Assembly: GCF_014698835.1 (NCBI RefSeq) | Contig: NZ_JACJTU010000004.1 | Location: 124,001-188,000 of the forward strand | Source of the DNA: Nostoc paludosum FACHB-159 | GTDB lineage: Bacteria; Cyanobacteriota; Cyanobacteriia; Cyanobacteriales; Nostocaceae | DNA length: 64,000 bases | Reading direction: 5' to 3' | In this document: piece by piece, positions 34,485-43,081 of the stretch | How positions within the stretch are numbered: the first letter of the stretch is position 1 | Layout of the letters: every line of letters begins with the position of its first letter | The notes under the pieces: model-generated | The model's input: the letters and a program-made list of their open reading frames with translations, nothing else | The model's database searches: none | What the model was told of the DNA's origin: nothing | Translations under genes and position numbers: made by a program

Positions 34485-34980
34485 GATTACGCTCCTAATT
34501 TTGCTGACGATTTTATCTTTAGGGAATAAATTTAATATTTCCTGTTTTTACCCCAGTTCAATCGAGTTGGAATTTTGTGTAGACTAAATTGAAATTTAAC
34601 TTGTTGATTCTTTAATTATTCTGACTTCTGAATTCTTGCCTCAATTTAGACTACCAGAGTAAATTCCAAGTTGGTAGGTATATACTGACCTACAAACTGA
34701 AATCACTGGTTTTCGGATTTTTGTCGATATATTTTTACGAGACTCACCCAAATGATGCTTGACTACTAAATGGAGAATGCATATAGAATTAGCGCCAATC
34801 AATTGCTTCAAAGGCATTGTGCGATCGCAACTTTTTTCAAGTTATCTAAATTGTTGAATACCTGATGAGGTAAGGAAATTAGCGATTTGGATGGTATCTC
34901 AGTAAGATTAACTAACAAGAGAGATTATACTGCATGACTTAAAATGAACATATACCCCAATATGGAAATGGATTCCCAGT
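34485..34980. other. Intergenic region between divergent genes
   Basis: 496 bases with promoters for both neighbours expected. A TGCGATCGCAA HIP1 site lies at about 34819. No gene, RNA fold or strong repeat recognised. Confidence 0.5.
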
Positions 34981-37083
34981 ATGCTTTGTTGTGTGAATCC
35001 CGACTGCCAAAAACCCCAAAATCCTGATAAAAACAAGTATTGCCACAATTGTCGAGCGGAATTGATACCCCTACTGGGAGGTCGCTATCGTCCGACTCAG
35101 GTATTATCAGATGAGGGTGGATTTGGTAGAACCTATCTAGCGGAAGATGTACACAAGCTCAATGAATGCTGTGTTGTCAAACAATTTGCACCAAAACTTC
35201 AAGGAACCGGCCCTTTAACAAAGGCTGTTGAATTATTTAAACAAGAAGCCAGCCGACTTCAACAATTAGCTGAACATCCGCAAATTCCTACTTTATTGGC
35301 TTATTTTGAGCAGAGTGGCTATTTATTTTTAGTACAGCAATTTATTGATGGCAAAAACTTGCTCAAAGAATGGGAAACGCGGGGAAACTATAACGAAATA
35401 GAGATTCGAGAACTTTTGCTAGATTTATTGCCGGTGCTGAAATTTATTCACGCACTGGGAGTGATTCATCGAGATATTAAGCCACAAAATATTATTCGCC
35501 GTCAAATTGATGGGCGATTAGTATTAATTGATTTTGGAGCTTCTAAGCAGCTAACAGCAACCGTGCAGACTAAAATTGGCACTGTCATTGGCTCCCACGG
35601 CTACACAGCATTAGAGCAAATGCAAGATGGCAAAGCTTACCCAGCCAGTGATTTATTCAGTTTGGGAGCAACTTGTTTTCATCTACTGACTGGGGTTCGC
35701 CCATCTCAACTGTGGATACAGCAGGGTTATGGTTGGACTACATCGTGGCGCCAATATTTGAACCCTCCAGGTAAAGATGTAATTCCTGTGTCTGTTCAGT
35801 TGGCTGAAATTTTCGATAAGCTATTGCAAGTCGATATCCAAAAGCGCTATCAATCAGCTGATGAAGCGATCGCTGACATAACATCAAAGCTACCACCATT
35901 GCCACCAGTTCCGCCAACTATACTGACACCAACATTTACAACTACTTCAGCAAATACAGCCCCAGCTTCACCAAAACCAAATAACAAACGAAACACGACT
36001 CCAGTTTTACCAAAACTAAATAACAACCTCAAAACTCCACTGCTGTTAGGTACTAGCGTTTTAGTGTTGGGACTGGGGGGAGTTTGGTATTTCCAAACTC
36101 GTCCCAGCGAAATGAGCCAGCTTTCTGAACCAATTTCTCAGCCTGTGAGTTCCCCAGCAAAAAACATCTTGGAAGTCCCTTATCTAGCCAAATCTCTTAC
36201 AGGGCATTCCAGCGATGTGAATTCCGTAGCCTTCAGTCCCGATGGTACAACCCTCGGTAGTGCCAGTGACGACAAGACAATCAAACTATGGAATCTTGGA
36301 ACTAAAGAAGAAATCCGCAGTCTCGAAGGACATTCTAATTGGATTTGGACTATAGCCTTTAGTCCTGATAGCAAAACCCTCGCCAGTGGAAGTGCAGACA
36401 CGAAAATTAAACTCTGGAATGTACAAACAGGAAAGTTAATCCGTACTCTCGAAGGACATAATGACGGAGTTACCTCAGTGAGTTTCAGTCCTAATGGCAA
36501 AACCCTCGCCAGTGGAAGTGCTAGTAAGGATACGAAAATCAAACTGTGGAATTTAGAGACAGGAAAGTTAATCCGCACTCTCGAAGGACATACCAATGGC
36601 GTTCAATCTGTAGTTTTCAGTCCTGATGGCAAAACCCTTGCTAGTGGTAGTTGGGATAAAACAATTAAGCTGTGGAATTTGGAGACAGGAAAGTTAATCC
36701 GCACATTAAATGGACATGGTGGCTCAGTTCTTTCAGTTGCTTTTGCTCCTGATGGCAAAACTCTTGCCAGTGGTAGTAATGACAAAACAATTAAATTGTG
36801 GAATCTGGAAACGGGAAAGTTAATACACACGTTAAAGGGACATAATGATAAGATTAACTCCCTCGCTTTTTTGCCAAGGACAGCTTTAAATGATATCACC
36901 CTTGTAAGTGGTAGCAGTGACAGGACTATTAAACTATGGAATCCAGTCACAGGAGAAAAAATCCGCACTTTAGAGACGGGTTCTGGATATATTTATACTG
37001 TTGCTATCAGCCCAGATGGACATACTATTGCTGGTGGTGGAAGTGGTGAAAATATTTTGAAAATTTGGCAGACAATTCAATAA
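34981..37083 (+). CDS. Ser/Thr protein kinase with zinc-ribbon start and WD40 repeats
   Basis: 700 residues. Residues 3-24 hold a four-cysteine ribbon (CCVNPDC and YCHNC). Kinase domain at about 33-300: GGFGRTYLAED glycine loop, VVKQF lysine, catalytic loop VIHRDIKPQNII, DFGASKQ, and the APE counterpart HGYTALEQMQ. A proline/threonine linker leads to one membrane helix (about 353-370, LLGTSVLVLGLGGVWYF), so the C-terminal seven WD40 repeats (about 405-700, each with GH...FSPDGKTLASGS...IKLWN) are likely on the other side of the membrane. This Hanks-type kinase architecture is common in filamentous cyanobacteria. One WD40 unit has a small insertion (SASKDTKIKLW). Targets unknown. Confidence 0.93.
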   Translation: MLCCVNPDCQKPQNPDKNKYCHNCRAELIPLLGGRYRPTQVLSDEGGFGRTYLAEDVHKLNECCVVKQFAPKLQGTGPLTKAVELFKQEASRLQQLAEHPQIPTLLAYFEQSGYLFLVQQFIDGKNLLKEWETRGNYNEIEIRELLLDLLPVLKFIHALGVIHRDIKPQNIIRRQIDGRLVLIDFGASKQLTATVQTKIGTVIGSHGYTALEQMQDGKAYPASDLFSLGATCFHLLTGVRPSQLWIQQGYGWTTSWRQYLNPPGKDVIPVSVQLAEIFDKLLQVDIQKRYQSADEAIADITSKLPPLPPVPPTILTPTFTTTSANTAPASPKPNNKRNTTPVLPKLNNNLKTPLLLGTSVLVLGLGGVWYFQTRPSEMSQLSEPISQPVSSPAKNILEVPYLAKSLTGHSSDVNSVAFSPDGTTLGSASDDKTIKLWNLGTKEEIRSLEGHSNWIWTIAFSPDSKTLASGSADTKIKLWNVQTGKLIRTLEGHNDGVTSVSFSPNGKTLASGSASKDTKIKLWNLETGKLIRTLEGHTNGVQSVVFSPDGKTLASGSWDKTIKLWNLETGKLIRTLNGHGGSVLSVAFAPDGKTLASGSNDKTIKLWNLETGKLIHTLKGHNDKINSLAFLPRTALNDITLVSGSSDRTIKLWNPVTGEKIRTLETGSGYIYTVAISPDGHTIAGGGSGENILKIWQTIQ

Positions 37084-37196
37084 AAACTGCTGATGGCAAA
37101 TTAATTGCAAGCTTGATATCAGTGGGGGACTATTTGTGATAATATCCTCCACAGGATTAAAAAATTTCACTTTGAACAATATCAAAATCTACACTG

Positions 37197-37216
37197 AAAC
37201 CTATAAATTTAGGTTT
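37197..37216 (+). terminator. Weak hairpin downstream of the kinase gene
   Basis: AAACCTA-TAAATT-TAGGTTT with a second partial GGTTTTTTG after it. AU-rich stem with an interrupted T-run; possible terminator 113 bases past the stop. Confidence 0.3.
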
Positions 37217-37264
37217 TAATCTAGGTTTTTTGTTGTTACAAAATTATCCCCAAACTAAAAATTT

Positions 37265-38518
37265 ATGATTAATATATTTTTCCTACTGATACTATTTTCT
37301 TCGCTTTTAGGGCGAATTAAATTTCCGGGGCTGAATATTGGTATTCATTATTTATTACTGCCTGCTTTCAGCTTTGGTATAATTAGTTTGTCTTTAAAAG
37401 ATACAAAAGAATTTATTAAAAAAAATAAAATTATTGTGATATCTGTGGGAATATTATATGTATGGATGTGGGTTTCGTCATTAACTAGCCAATTCCCCAG
37501 TACTGCTATTACTTATAGTATTAAATATTCCAGCTATTTTATATTATATTTTGCTTTTCTAGTCTTAACTTTTAGAAAGCTCAAAACCTCATCTTTAACA
37601 TTTTACTATCGTTGTATATTGTACTTATTACAAATAATTGGAGTTTTGGGTTTTTTAGAAGCTTTGGTTCCAAATCACTGGATTTTTGAACTATTGAAAT
37701 TTCCCAGCTTTTATCCTCAAATTGGTTCAATAATGCAAAACCCTAATCAGTTTGGAGTAATAATGGGTATTGGTTTATGTTTAAGTTTAACTTTAGAAAA
37801 ACAAAATAAAATTTCTGCAATTGAGTTATATATAAGTGAATTTATTTTTTTAATCTCCCTAGCTTTGTCTGCCAGCAGAAATGCTTGGCTAATTTTTCTT
37901 TTTGGTTTAATTATTTTATTGGGATATAAAGTTATTGATTTCAAAAGAGCGATCGCTATTATAAGCCTATGGCTTTTGTGTATTCTAACTATACCAGTAT
38001 CTACATATAGAATAGGTTTGGGAGATAGTAAAATCTTTCCATTAATTAATTTATTTTCAGCAAATCCGAGTGAAATTGTGCTTCCTAGTCCTGTGGGAAC
38101 AGCGTTATCAAGGTTTGCTCTTTGGAAGGCAGCTATTATTGAAACTATTAAAAGACCTCTGACTGGTATAGGTGTAGGAGTTTTTGCAGAACATATAGGA
38201 ACCAAAGTTTTTGGCCCTAAAGGTTTTCATGCACACAATATATTTTTAAATGTGCTTGTAGAAGAAGGAGTTCCGGGATTACTCATTTTTATTAATTTTT
38301 TAGTAATAATTGGATCTAAAGTTAAATATGCTAATCCAGTGGCGATCGCTCCGATTATGATGTTTTTAGCATCTCAATTACCAGACTTTTTTGCTGAAGA
38401 TTATACTTTTACAACTATTGAATTTTATTTTTTGGCAGCAGCAATCAATTCTAGAAAACTTGTGCCAGAAAATTCAAAAGCGCAATCTCTGACTCCGCTG
38501 CTTAGTTCTGAACTCTAA
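37265..38518 (+). CDS. O-antigen ligase/polymerase family membrane protein
   Basis: 417 residues, about ten to eleven membrane helices. The Wzy_C-like region contains SLALSASRNAWLIFLFGLIILLGYK (about 197-221) and then the periplasmic-loop signature TGIGVGVFAEHIGTKVFGPKGFHAHNIFLNVLVEEGVPGLLIFI (about 298-341), with the HNxxL histidine-asparagine pair typical of WaaL/Wzy enzymes. It would polymerise or ligate undecaprenyl-linked glycan units at the periplasmic face. It is followed 39 bases on by a GT4 gene, likely one operon. The donor glycan cannot be predicted. Confidence 0.85.
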   Translation: MINIFFLLILFSSLLGRIKFPGLNIGIHYLLLPAFSFGIISLSLKDTKEFIKKNKIIVISVGILYVWMWVSSLTSQFPSTAITYSIKYSSYFILYFAFLVLTFRKLKTSSLTFYYRCILYLLQIIGVLGFLEALVPNHWIFELLKFPSFYPQIGSIMQNPNQFGVIMGIGLCLSLTLEKQNKISAIELYISEFIFLISLALSASRNAWLIFLFGLIILLGYKVIDFKRAIAIISLWLLCILTIPVSTYRIGLGDSKIFPLINLFSANPSEIVLPSPVGTALSRFALWKAAIIETIKRPLTGIGVGVFAEHIGTKVFGPKGFHAHNIFLNVLVEEGVPGLLIFINFLVIIGSKVKYANPVAIAPIMMFLASQLPDFFAEDYTFTTIEFYFLAAAINSRKLVPENSKAQSLTPLLSSEL

Positions 38519-38557
38519 TTATTTTCTTATCTCAACGAACAAGTAAAATTAGTTGCA

Positions 38558-39748
38558 ATGCTGAAAAAACACATGAAAAATCAATATCATTTCCAGCTAA
38601 TATTTCCCAATATATTTGGTTTTAAGGGAGGTATTCAAGTTTATTCAATTTTTTTGCTCAAAGCATTACAAGATTTATATCCGGAAGCTAATTATGATGT
38701 GTTTCTCAAGTATGATAAGCACAATTTAAAAAAAGATCCAAATTTGCAATTTTTAGATTCAACGAAATTCCATTATTTTGGACATTTACCAAGATTATTA
38801 CAAACTATTTTATTTGCCATAAACATAATTGTTTTAGCTATTTTGCAACGTCCTACTGTAGTTATACCAACTCATGTTAACTATGCCACTGCTTGTTATA
38901 TTATCAAACTAATAACAGGAATTCCTTATTGGGTAGTTGCTCATGGCTTAGAAGTTTGGGAAATTGATAGCAAACTTACAAAATTAGCATTAGAAAAAGC
39001 AGACAGAATTATTAGTGTTAGTAACTACACTCGTCAGCGGTTGCTTGCAGAAACAGATATCGATCCCCAAAAAATTGTGGTTTTGCCTAATACATTTGAT
39101 GCTAAAGAATTTCAAATCAAGCCTAAACCTACTTACTTACTCAAACGCTACAATTTGAGAGAGGATCAGCCTGTAATTCTGACTGTAACGCGCCTGGGAC
39201 GCATGGCAAAATATAAGGGATATGACCAAATTATTCATGCTTTAGTAAAAGTGCGATCGCAGATTCCAGATGTTCGCTTTATTCTTGCAGGTAAAGGAGA
39301 TGACTTACCTCGGATTAAAGCTTTAGTTAACAGCTTAAATCTGGAAGATTCTATTACCATTGCCGGATTTATACCAGATGAAGAATTGTGCGCTCATTAC
39401 AATCTCTGCGATGTTTTTGCTATGCCTAGTAAAGGCGAAGGATTTGGTATTGTTTATCTAGAAGCTTTAGCTTGTGGTAAACCAGTATTAGCGGGTAATC
39501 AAGATGGTTCTGTAGACCCATTGGCCCAAGGAAAATTGGGATGTTTAGTTGACCCTGATAACGTCGAAGAAATTTCTGAGAATCTCATTCAAATCTTGCA
39601 AGGTAATTTCTCTAATCCAGCGATTTATCAACCAGAATACCTGCAACAAAAAACTATTGAAACTTATGAATTTAGACAGTTTAGTGCAAGATTAGCAAAG
39701 TTATTTGGTTTAGTAGAGAATAGGCAAGAGGTAATAGGTAAGAGGTAA
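38558..39748 (+). CDS. GT4 family glycosyltransferase
   Basis: 396 residues. FQLIFPNIFGFKGGIQVYSIFLLKAL at the start (glycine-rich acceptor loop), the middle WVVAHGLEVWEIDSKLTKLALEKADRIISVSNYTRQRL, then VTRLGRMAKYKGYDQIIHAL and the retaining-enzyme donor motif VFAMPSKGEGFGIVYLEALACGKPVLAG (E-x7-E). All GT4 landmarks are present. The last 8-10 residues (VENRQEVIGKR) are encoded by an AGGTAATAGG-type tandem repeat that continues downstream. An alternative start is the ATG at 38573. It acts with the O-antigen-ligase-like protein upstream. Confidence 0.9.
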   Translation: MLKKHMKNQYHFQLIFPNIFGFKGGIQVYSIFLLKALQDLYPEANYDVFLKYDKHNLKKDPNLQFLDSTKFHYFGHLPRLLQTILFAINIIVLAILQRPTVVIPTHVNYATACYIIKLITGIPYWVVAHGLEVWEIDSKLTKLALEKADRIISVSNYTRQRLLAETDIDPQKIVVLPNTFDAKEFQIKPKPTYLLKRYNLREDQPVILTVTRLGRMAKYKGYDQIIHALVKVRSQIPDVRFILAGKGDDLPRIKALVNSLNLEDSITIAGFIPDEELCAHYNLCDVFAMPSKGEGFGIVYLEALACGKPVLAGNQDGSVDPLAQGKLGCLVDPDNVEEISENLIQILQGNFSNPAIYQPEYLQQKTIETYEFRQFSARLAKLFGLVENRQEVIGKR

Positions 39749-39890
39749 TAGGTAATAGGCAATAGACCTCTTGCAAAAGTGTTTTTTGCAAGAGGTGGGA
39801 AAAGGTAAAAGGTTAAAGGGGAAAGGAAAATACCAAACCTTTCCCCCTTTCCCTTTCCCCTTTTCCCTACTTCTGCAAGAAGTCTAATAG
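39727..39890. repeat. Short repeats and a strong hairpin after the GT4 gene
   Basis: AGGTAATAGGT-type repeats (39727-39765), then CCTCTTGCAAAA (39767-39778) with its exact complement TTTTGCAAGAGG (39784-39795) and a five-base loop. Next, purine-rich GGGGAAAGG blocks face pyrimidine-rich CCCTTTCCCC blocks to about 39875. The 12-bp stem could act as a terminator. Confidence 0.75.
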
Positions 39891-39952
39891 GTAATGAGTA
39901 CTATATTAATTAGATTGTGGGAATTTATGAAAATAATTTGGTAGTTTGAAAA

Positions 39953-40144
39953 ATGCAAGATTCAGTGTTTGTTATATTTCTTGTTTTTGGGTTTATTTGG
40001 GTTTTGATGGGAGTTGTAGGCTGGATTGCGTTTTTAAAATCTGAGGGTGAGGAGATTAAGTTTGGGAAGTGGGGACTTGTAGTTGCTATTCCAATCTTAA
40101 TACCAATAATTTTTACTCTGATTATTGGTGTTTGGTATCACTAA
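39953..40144 (+). CDS. Small two-span membrane protein, unknown
   Basis: 63 residues: hydrophobic helix 5-29, a short charged loop (LKSEGEEIKFGKWG), a second helix 41-61. No family recognised. The composition is that of a real small membrane protein rather than a repeat artefact. It stands alone between the GT4 gene and the convergent ClC gene. Confidence 0.5.
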   Translation: MQDSVFVIFLVFGFIWVLMGVVGWIAFLKSEGEEIKFGKWGLVVAIPILIPIIFTLIIGVWYH

Positions 40145-40234
40145 TTCAAGCAATTAATTACAGTTGGCACAATAAAAACTAGAAACTATCCGAATAAAAA
40201 CAAACCAGGCTCAAACCCTGATTCCTATTGCCTT

Positions 40235-42880
40235 TTAACTATTAATCGCACTCCTGACCAGAATTACTGTAATTTCTACACCAGAGGCGATCGCTTCTGG
40301 AATATTACCTTGAATCGCCTGCTGCAACAATCCCTCACGGGAGGCTCCCAAAACTACGACATCATAACCTTCAGTTTTCACCAATTTAATCACACCTTCG
40401 GCAACTGAATCAGCTTGTACTGGGAGAGCAACAACAGTACTAGACAATTTCCGGCGGCGCATTAACTCACGTATAGCATTTTCTAAAACTTCCATGTTTG
40501 GCTGCAACTCAGATGGCTTAAACACTTGTGTCAGGCGTATTTTTGGGTTATTTCCCAAGGTGATTAAAGCCGGAAGTAATTTAATCGCTACTCGTGAATT
40601 CGGGCCGCCAGCCATCGGGACTAGCCAACGGTTGAAGTGGGGAGAGGGAGGAGACGCAGAGAGTGGGGGACGCGGTGACGCGTCTTGGGGAGTTTTGCCT
40701 AACTTTACTAAGACTACTTCGCAGGTGGCTTGGCGAATTATGGTATCTACGACGTTGCCAAAAATCCGACCTGGGGTAGATGTGTTACCTTTCCACCCCA
40801 TTAATAGTAGGTCGATGTGTTGTTCGTTGATTGTCTCCAAAATTGCCTGGGCGACATCGTGGGTAACTCGAATTTGTGTGTGTAGGGGAATTTGCCACTT
40901 TTTCGCTAATACTTCTGCTTTGCGGAGGAGACGGCGACTTTTTGCTGTTCTTACCTGTGTCTCAGATGGGGAACTGTGGCGTGACACGAGGATTACTTGT
41001 ATGCACTCTATTTCATAATGGCGATCGCGGGCAATAGCAGCTGCCATCTGCAATAATATAGCTGCTGTTTCGGGATTAGCTACTGGTACTAATAATCTAC
41101 CTCTACCAATGCTGGGCGATCGCGTTTGATAAACTACATAAGAAGGTTCTGAGCGGAGTTTCGGTTTCCTGTCATCAGCATTGAGATGGCCTGCTTCCGC
41201 CCGAATAATATCTGCACGGGTAATAATCCCAATCAGTTTTCGTCCATCCACCACTGGTAAGCGACTGATTTGATAGCGATCGAGTAAATACAAAACATTG
41301 CTCAAGGTGTAGATCGGTGCTACTGTCATTGGGGAAGCCGTCATAATTTCTTTTAAAGAAAGATCGTTAGCTAGATTGCGATCGCGAATTTTCAGCAAAT
41401 CTGTTTGCGTTACAATTCCTACTAACTTGTTTTCTTCTACTACGGGAAAACCCCGGTGATGAGAACGAGCAAAAGCTTGCATTACTTCTTCTAAGCTCAT
41501 ATCTGCATCCAAAGTTTCCACCCGTTCTTGCATCACATCCTTGGCGGTTAACTTAGTTAATGCTCCCTCCACAGCAACTTCTTGGGTGAGAGTAATACCT
41601 TTCAATTCCAAAAGTTTTTCATAAAGCGAACCAGGTACCGCCTTCTCCGCAACTAAGTAAGCTGCTACGCAAACAATCATTAAAGGTAGCACCAGATTGA
41701 AATCTGTAGTCATTTCAAACACAATCACAATTGCTGTGATTGGCACCTTAGAGACGGCGCTAAAAAATCCACCCATACCCGCTAGGGCATAAGTAGTCGG
41801 CGAACCCGCTCCTGTGATATAAAGCTCAAGTACACCGATGATATGTCCTAAACAAGAACCCAAAATTAGACTAGGAGCGAATAAACCTCCTGGCGCTCCC
41901 GAACCAAATGCTACCAGTGTGAGGATGAACTGTGCCCCAAAAGCGATCGCTGCTACGGAGGGATGGGCTACTCCAGTAATTACATACTCTCTTAAACCAG
42001 TATTATCGCGGAAGGAAGGCGGGAGTATTGCCACCACAACACCAGAGATAAATCCGGCTAAAGCTACCCGTAGCGGTAAACTGATATGTAATCGTTGATA
42101 ACATTTAATACTAAATATTATTCCTTGATTAAACAATCCACCGAATAACCCTGCCAAAATACCCAATACTAGGAAAAAAGGAATTTCGGGGATAGAGAAT
42201 TGGCTGCTAGATTGCACCAATCGCAGGTTTAAGTCTAAACTGCCACCACCTAAAAGCCGGGATATCACCCCACCAATAAAGGAAGCAATAATCGCAGTTC
42301 CCAGAGTCAGCCCCGATAAATCGTGGAGTAATTCTTCGACGATAAATAATACACCTGCGATCGGGGCATTGAAAGCAGCTGCCAAACCTGCACCCGCGCC
42401 TGCTGCAATCATTTGCCGCCGATGATCTGGAGATGTGGGAACCCAGCGACTCATCCCTGCTGCTAAACCTGCGCCGACTTGGACAGTGGGGCCTTGGCGT
42501 CCCAGAGTCATACCCGAACCGATGGCGATGATGGCGCTGAGTAACTTTACACCAGCCACACGCCAAGATAACCTCATGGGTACATTAGCTAAAGTTGCTT
42601 TAACTTGGGGAATACCGCTACCAGAAGCCTCTGGTGCCAACCTCTCCACCAAAGTGCCAGCCACAAACCCTAAAACAAGACCAACCATCGGCAGTGCCAG
42701 CCATGCAGGTAAAAGGCTAGTACTATGGACTCGCCATGTTCCCAGCCATCCCGAACCCACTTTCAGCAACACCGCAGATAAGGCAGCAACTAGACCTATA
42801 ACACAAGCTTCAGCGATCGCTAAACCTCTTCTAGGCTGCCACCAAGTGCGAAAGCGCTGTTTCAGAACAGGAAGAGACAT
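40235..42880 (-). CDS. ClC chloride channel/antiporter with CBS pair and two USP domains
   Basis: 881 residues. The ClC membrane part (about 15-435) has the anion-filter motifs SGSGIPQ (86-92), GRQGPTVQVG (127-136) and GSGAPGGLFAPSL. The second motif is normally GREGP; here the gating glutamate is Gln129 (codon CAA, 42494-42496). The proton glutamate counterpart in FIVEELL (182-183) is kept. Two CBS domains (about 450-575) follow, then two universal-stress-protein-like domains (about 600-745 and 765-880; the second ends VVVLGASREGLLQQA). CBS and USP domains commonly bind nucleotides, so gating by energy status is likely. The short linker between the USP domains (QDASPRPPLSASPPSPH) comes from GACGCGGTGACGCG-like repeat DNA. 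Monocistronic. Confidence 0.95.
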   Translation of the reverse strand: MSLPVLKQRFRTWWQPRRGLAIAEACVIGLVAALSAVLLKVGSGWLGTWRVHSTSLLPAWLALPMVGLVLGFVAGTLVERLAPEASGSGIPQVKATLANVPMRLSWRVAGVKLLSAIIAIGSGMTLGRQGPTVQVGAGLAAGMSRWVPTSPDHRRQMIAAGAGAGLAAAFNAPIAGVLFIVEELLHDLSGLTLGTAIIASFIGGVISRLLGGGSLDLNLRLVQSSSQFSIPEIPFFLVLGILAGLFGGLFNQGIIFSIKCYQRLHISLPLRVALAGFISGVVVAILPPSFRDNTGLREYVITGVAHPSVAAIAFGAQFILTLVAFGSGAPGGLFAPSLILGSCLGHIIGVLELYITGAGSPTTYALAGMGGFFSAVSKVPITAIVIVFEMTTDFNLVLPLMIVCVAAYLVAEKAVPGSLYEKLLELKGITLTQEVAVEGALTKLTAKDVMQERVETLDADMSLEEVMQAFARSHHRGFPVVEENKLVGIVTQTDLLKIRDRNLANDLSLKEIMTASPMTVAPIYTLSNVLYLLDRYQISRLPVVDGRKLIGIITRADIIRAEAGHLNADDRKPKLRSEPSYVVYQTRSPSIGRGRLLVPVANPETAAILLQMAAAIARDRHYEIECIQVILVSRHSSPSETQVRTAKSRRLLRKAEVLAKKWQIPLHTQIRVTHDVAQAILETINEQHIDLLLMGWKGNTSTPGRIFGNVVDTIIRQATCEVVLVKLGKTPQDASPRPPLSASPPSPHFNRWLVPMAGGPNSRVAIKLLPALITLGNNPKIRLTQVFKPSELQPNMEVLENAIRELMRRRKLSSTVVALPVQADSVAEGVIKLVKTEGYDVVVLGASREGLLQQAIQGNIPEAIASGVEITVILVRSAINS

Positions 42881-43060
42881 AAAAAATGGAGAGTGGGGAT
42901 AAGGAGCAGAGGGGCAAAGGGGCAGAGGGGAGAATTCTTAACTCAGAACTCCTGACTAAACAGTCAACAGTCAAAAGTCAACAATTAGCATTCCCTACTC
43001 CTGAAGCCAAGTTTAAGAAATCGAGCACTGGCTTGGTGAAGTGTTAACTTAGCTAATTAG

Positions 43061-43076
43061 TTGCCCAATTGGGCAA
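43061..43076. promoter_or_regulatory. 16-bp perfect palindrome just before the SPFH gene start
   Basis: TTGCCCAATTGGGCAA, ending five bases before the ATG at 43082. It overlaps the ribosome-binding window; a repressor site or an RNA hairpin (6-bp stem, AATT loop) masking the start are both possible. Confidence 0.4.
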
Positions 43077-43081
43077 AAATT

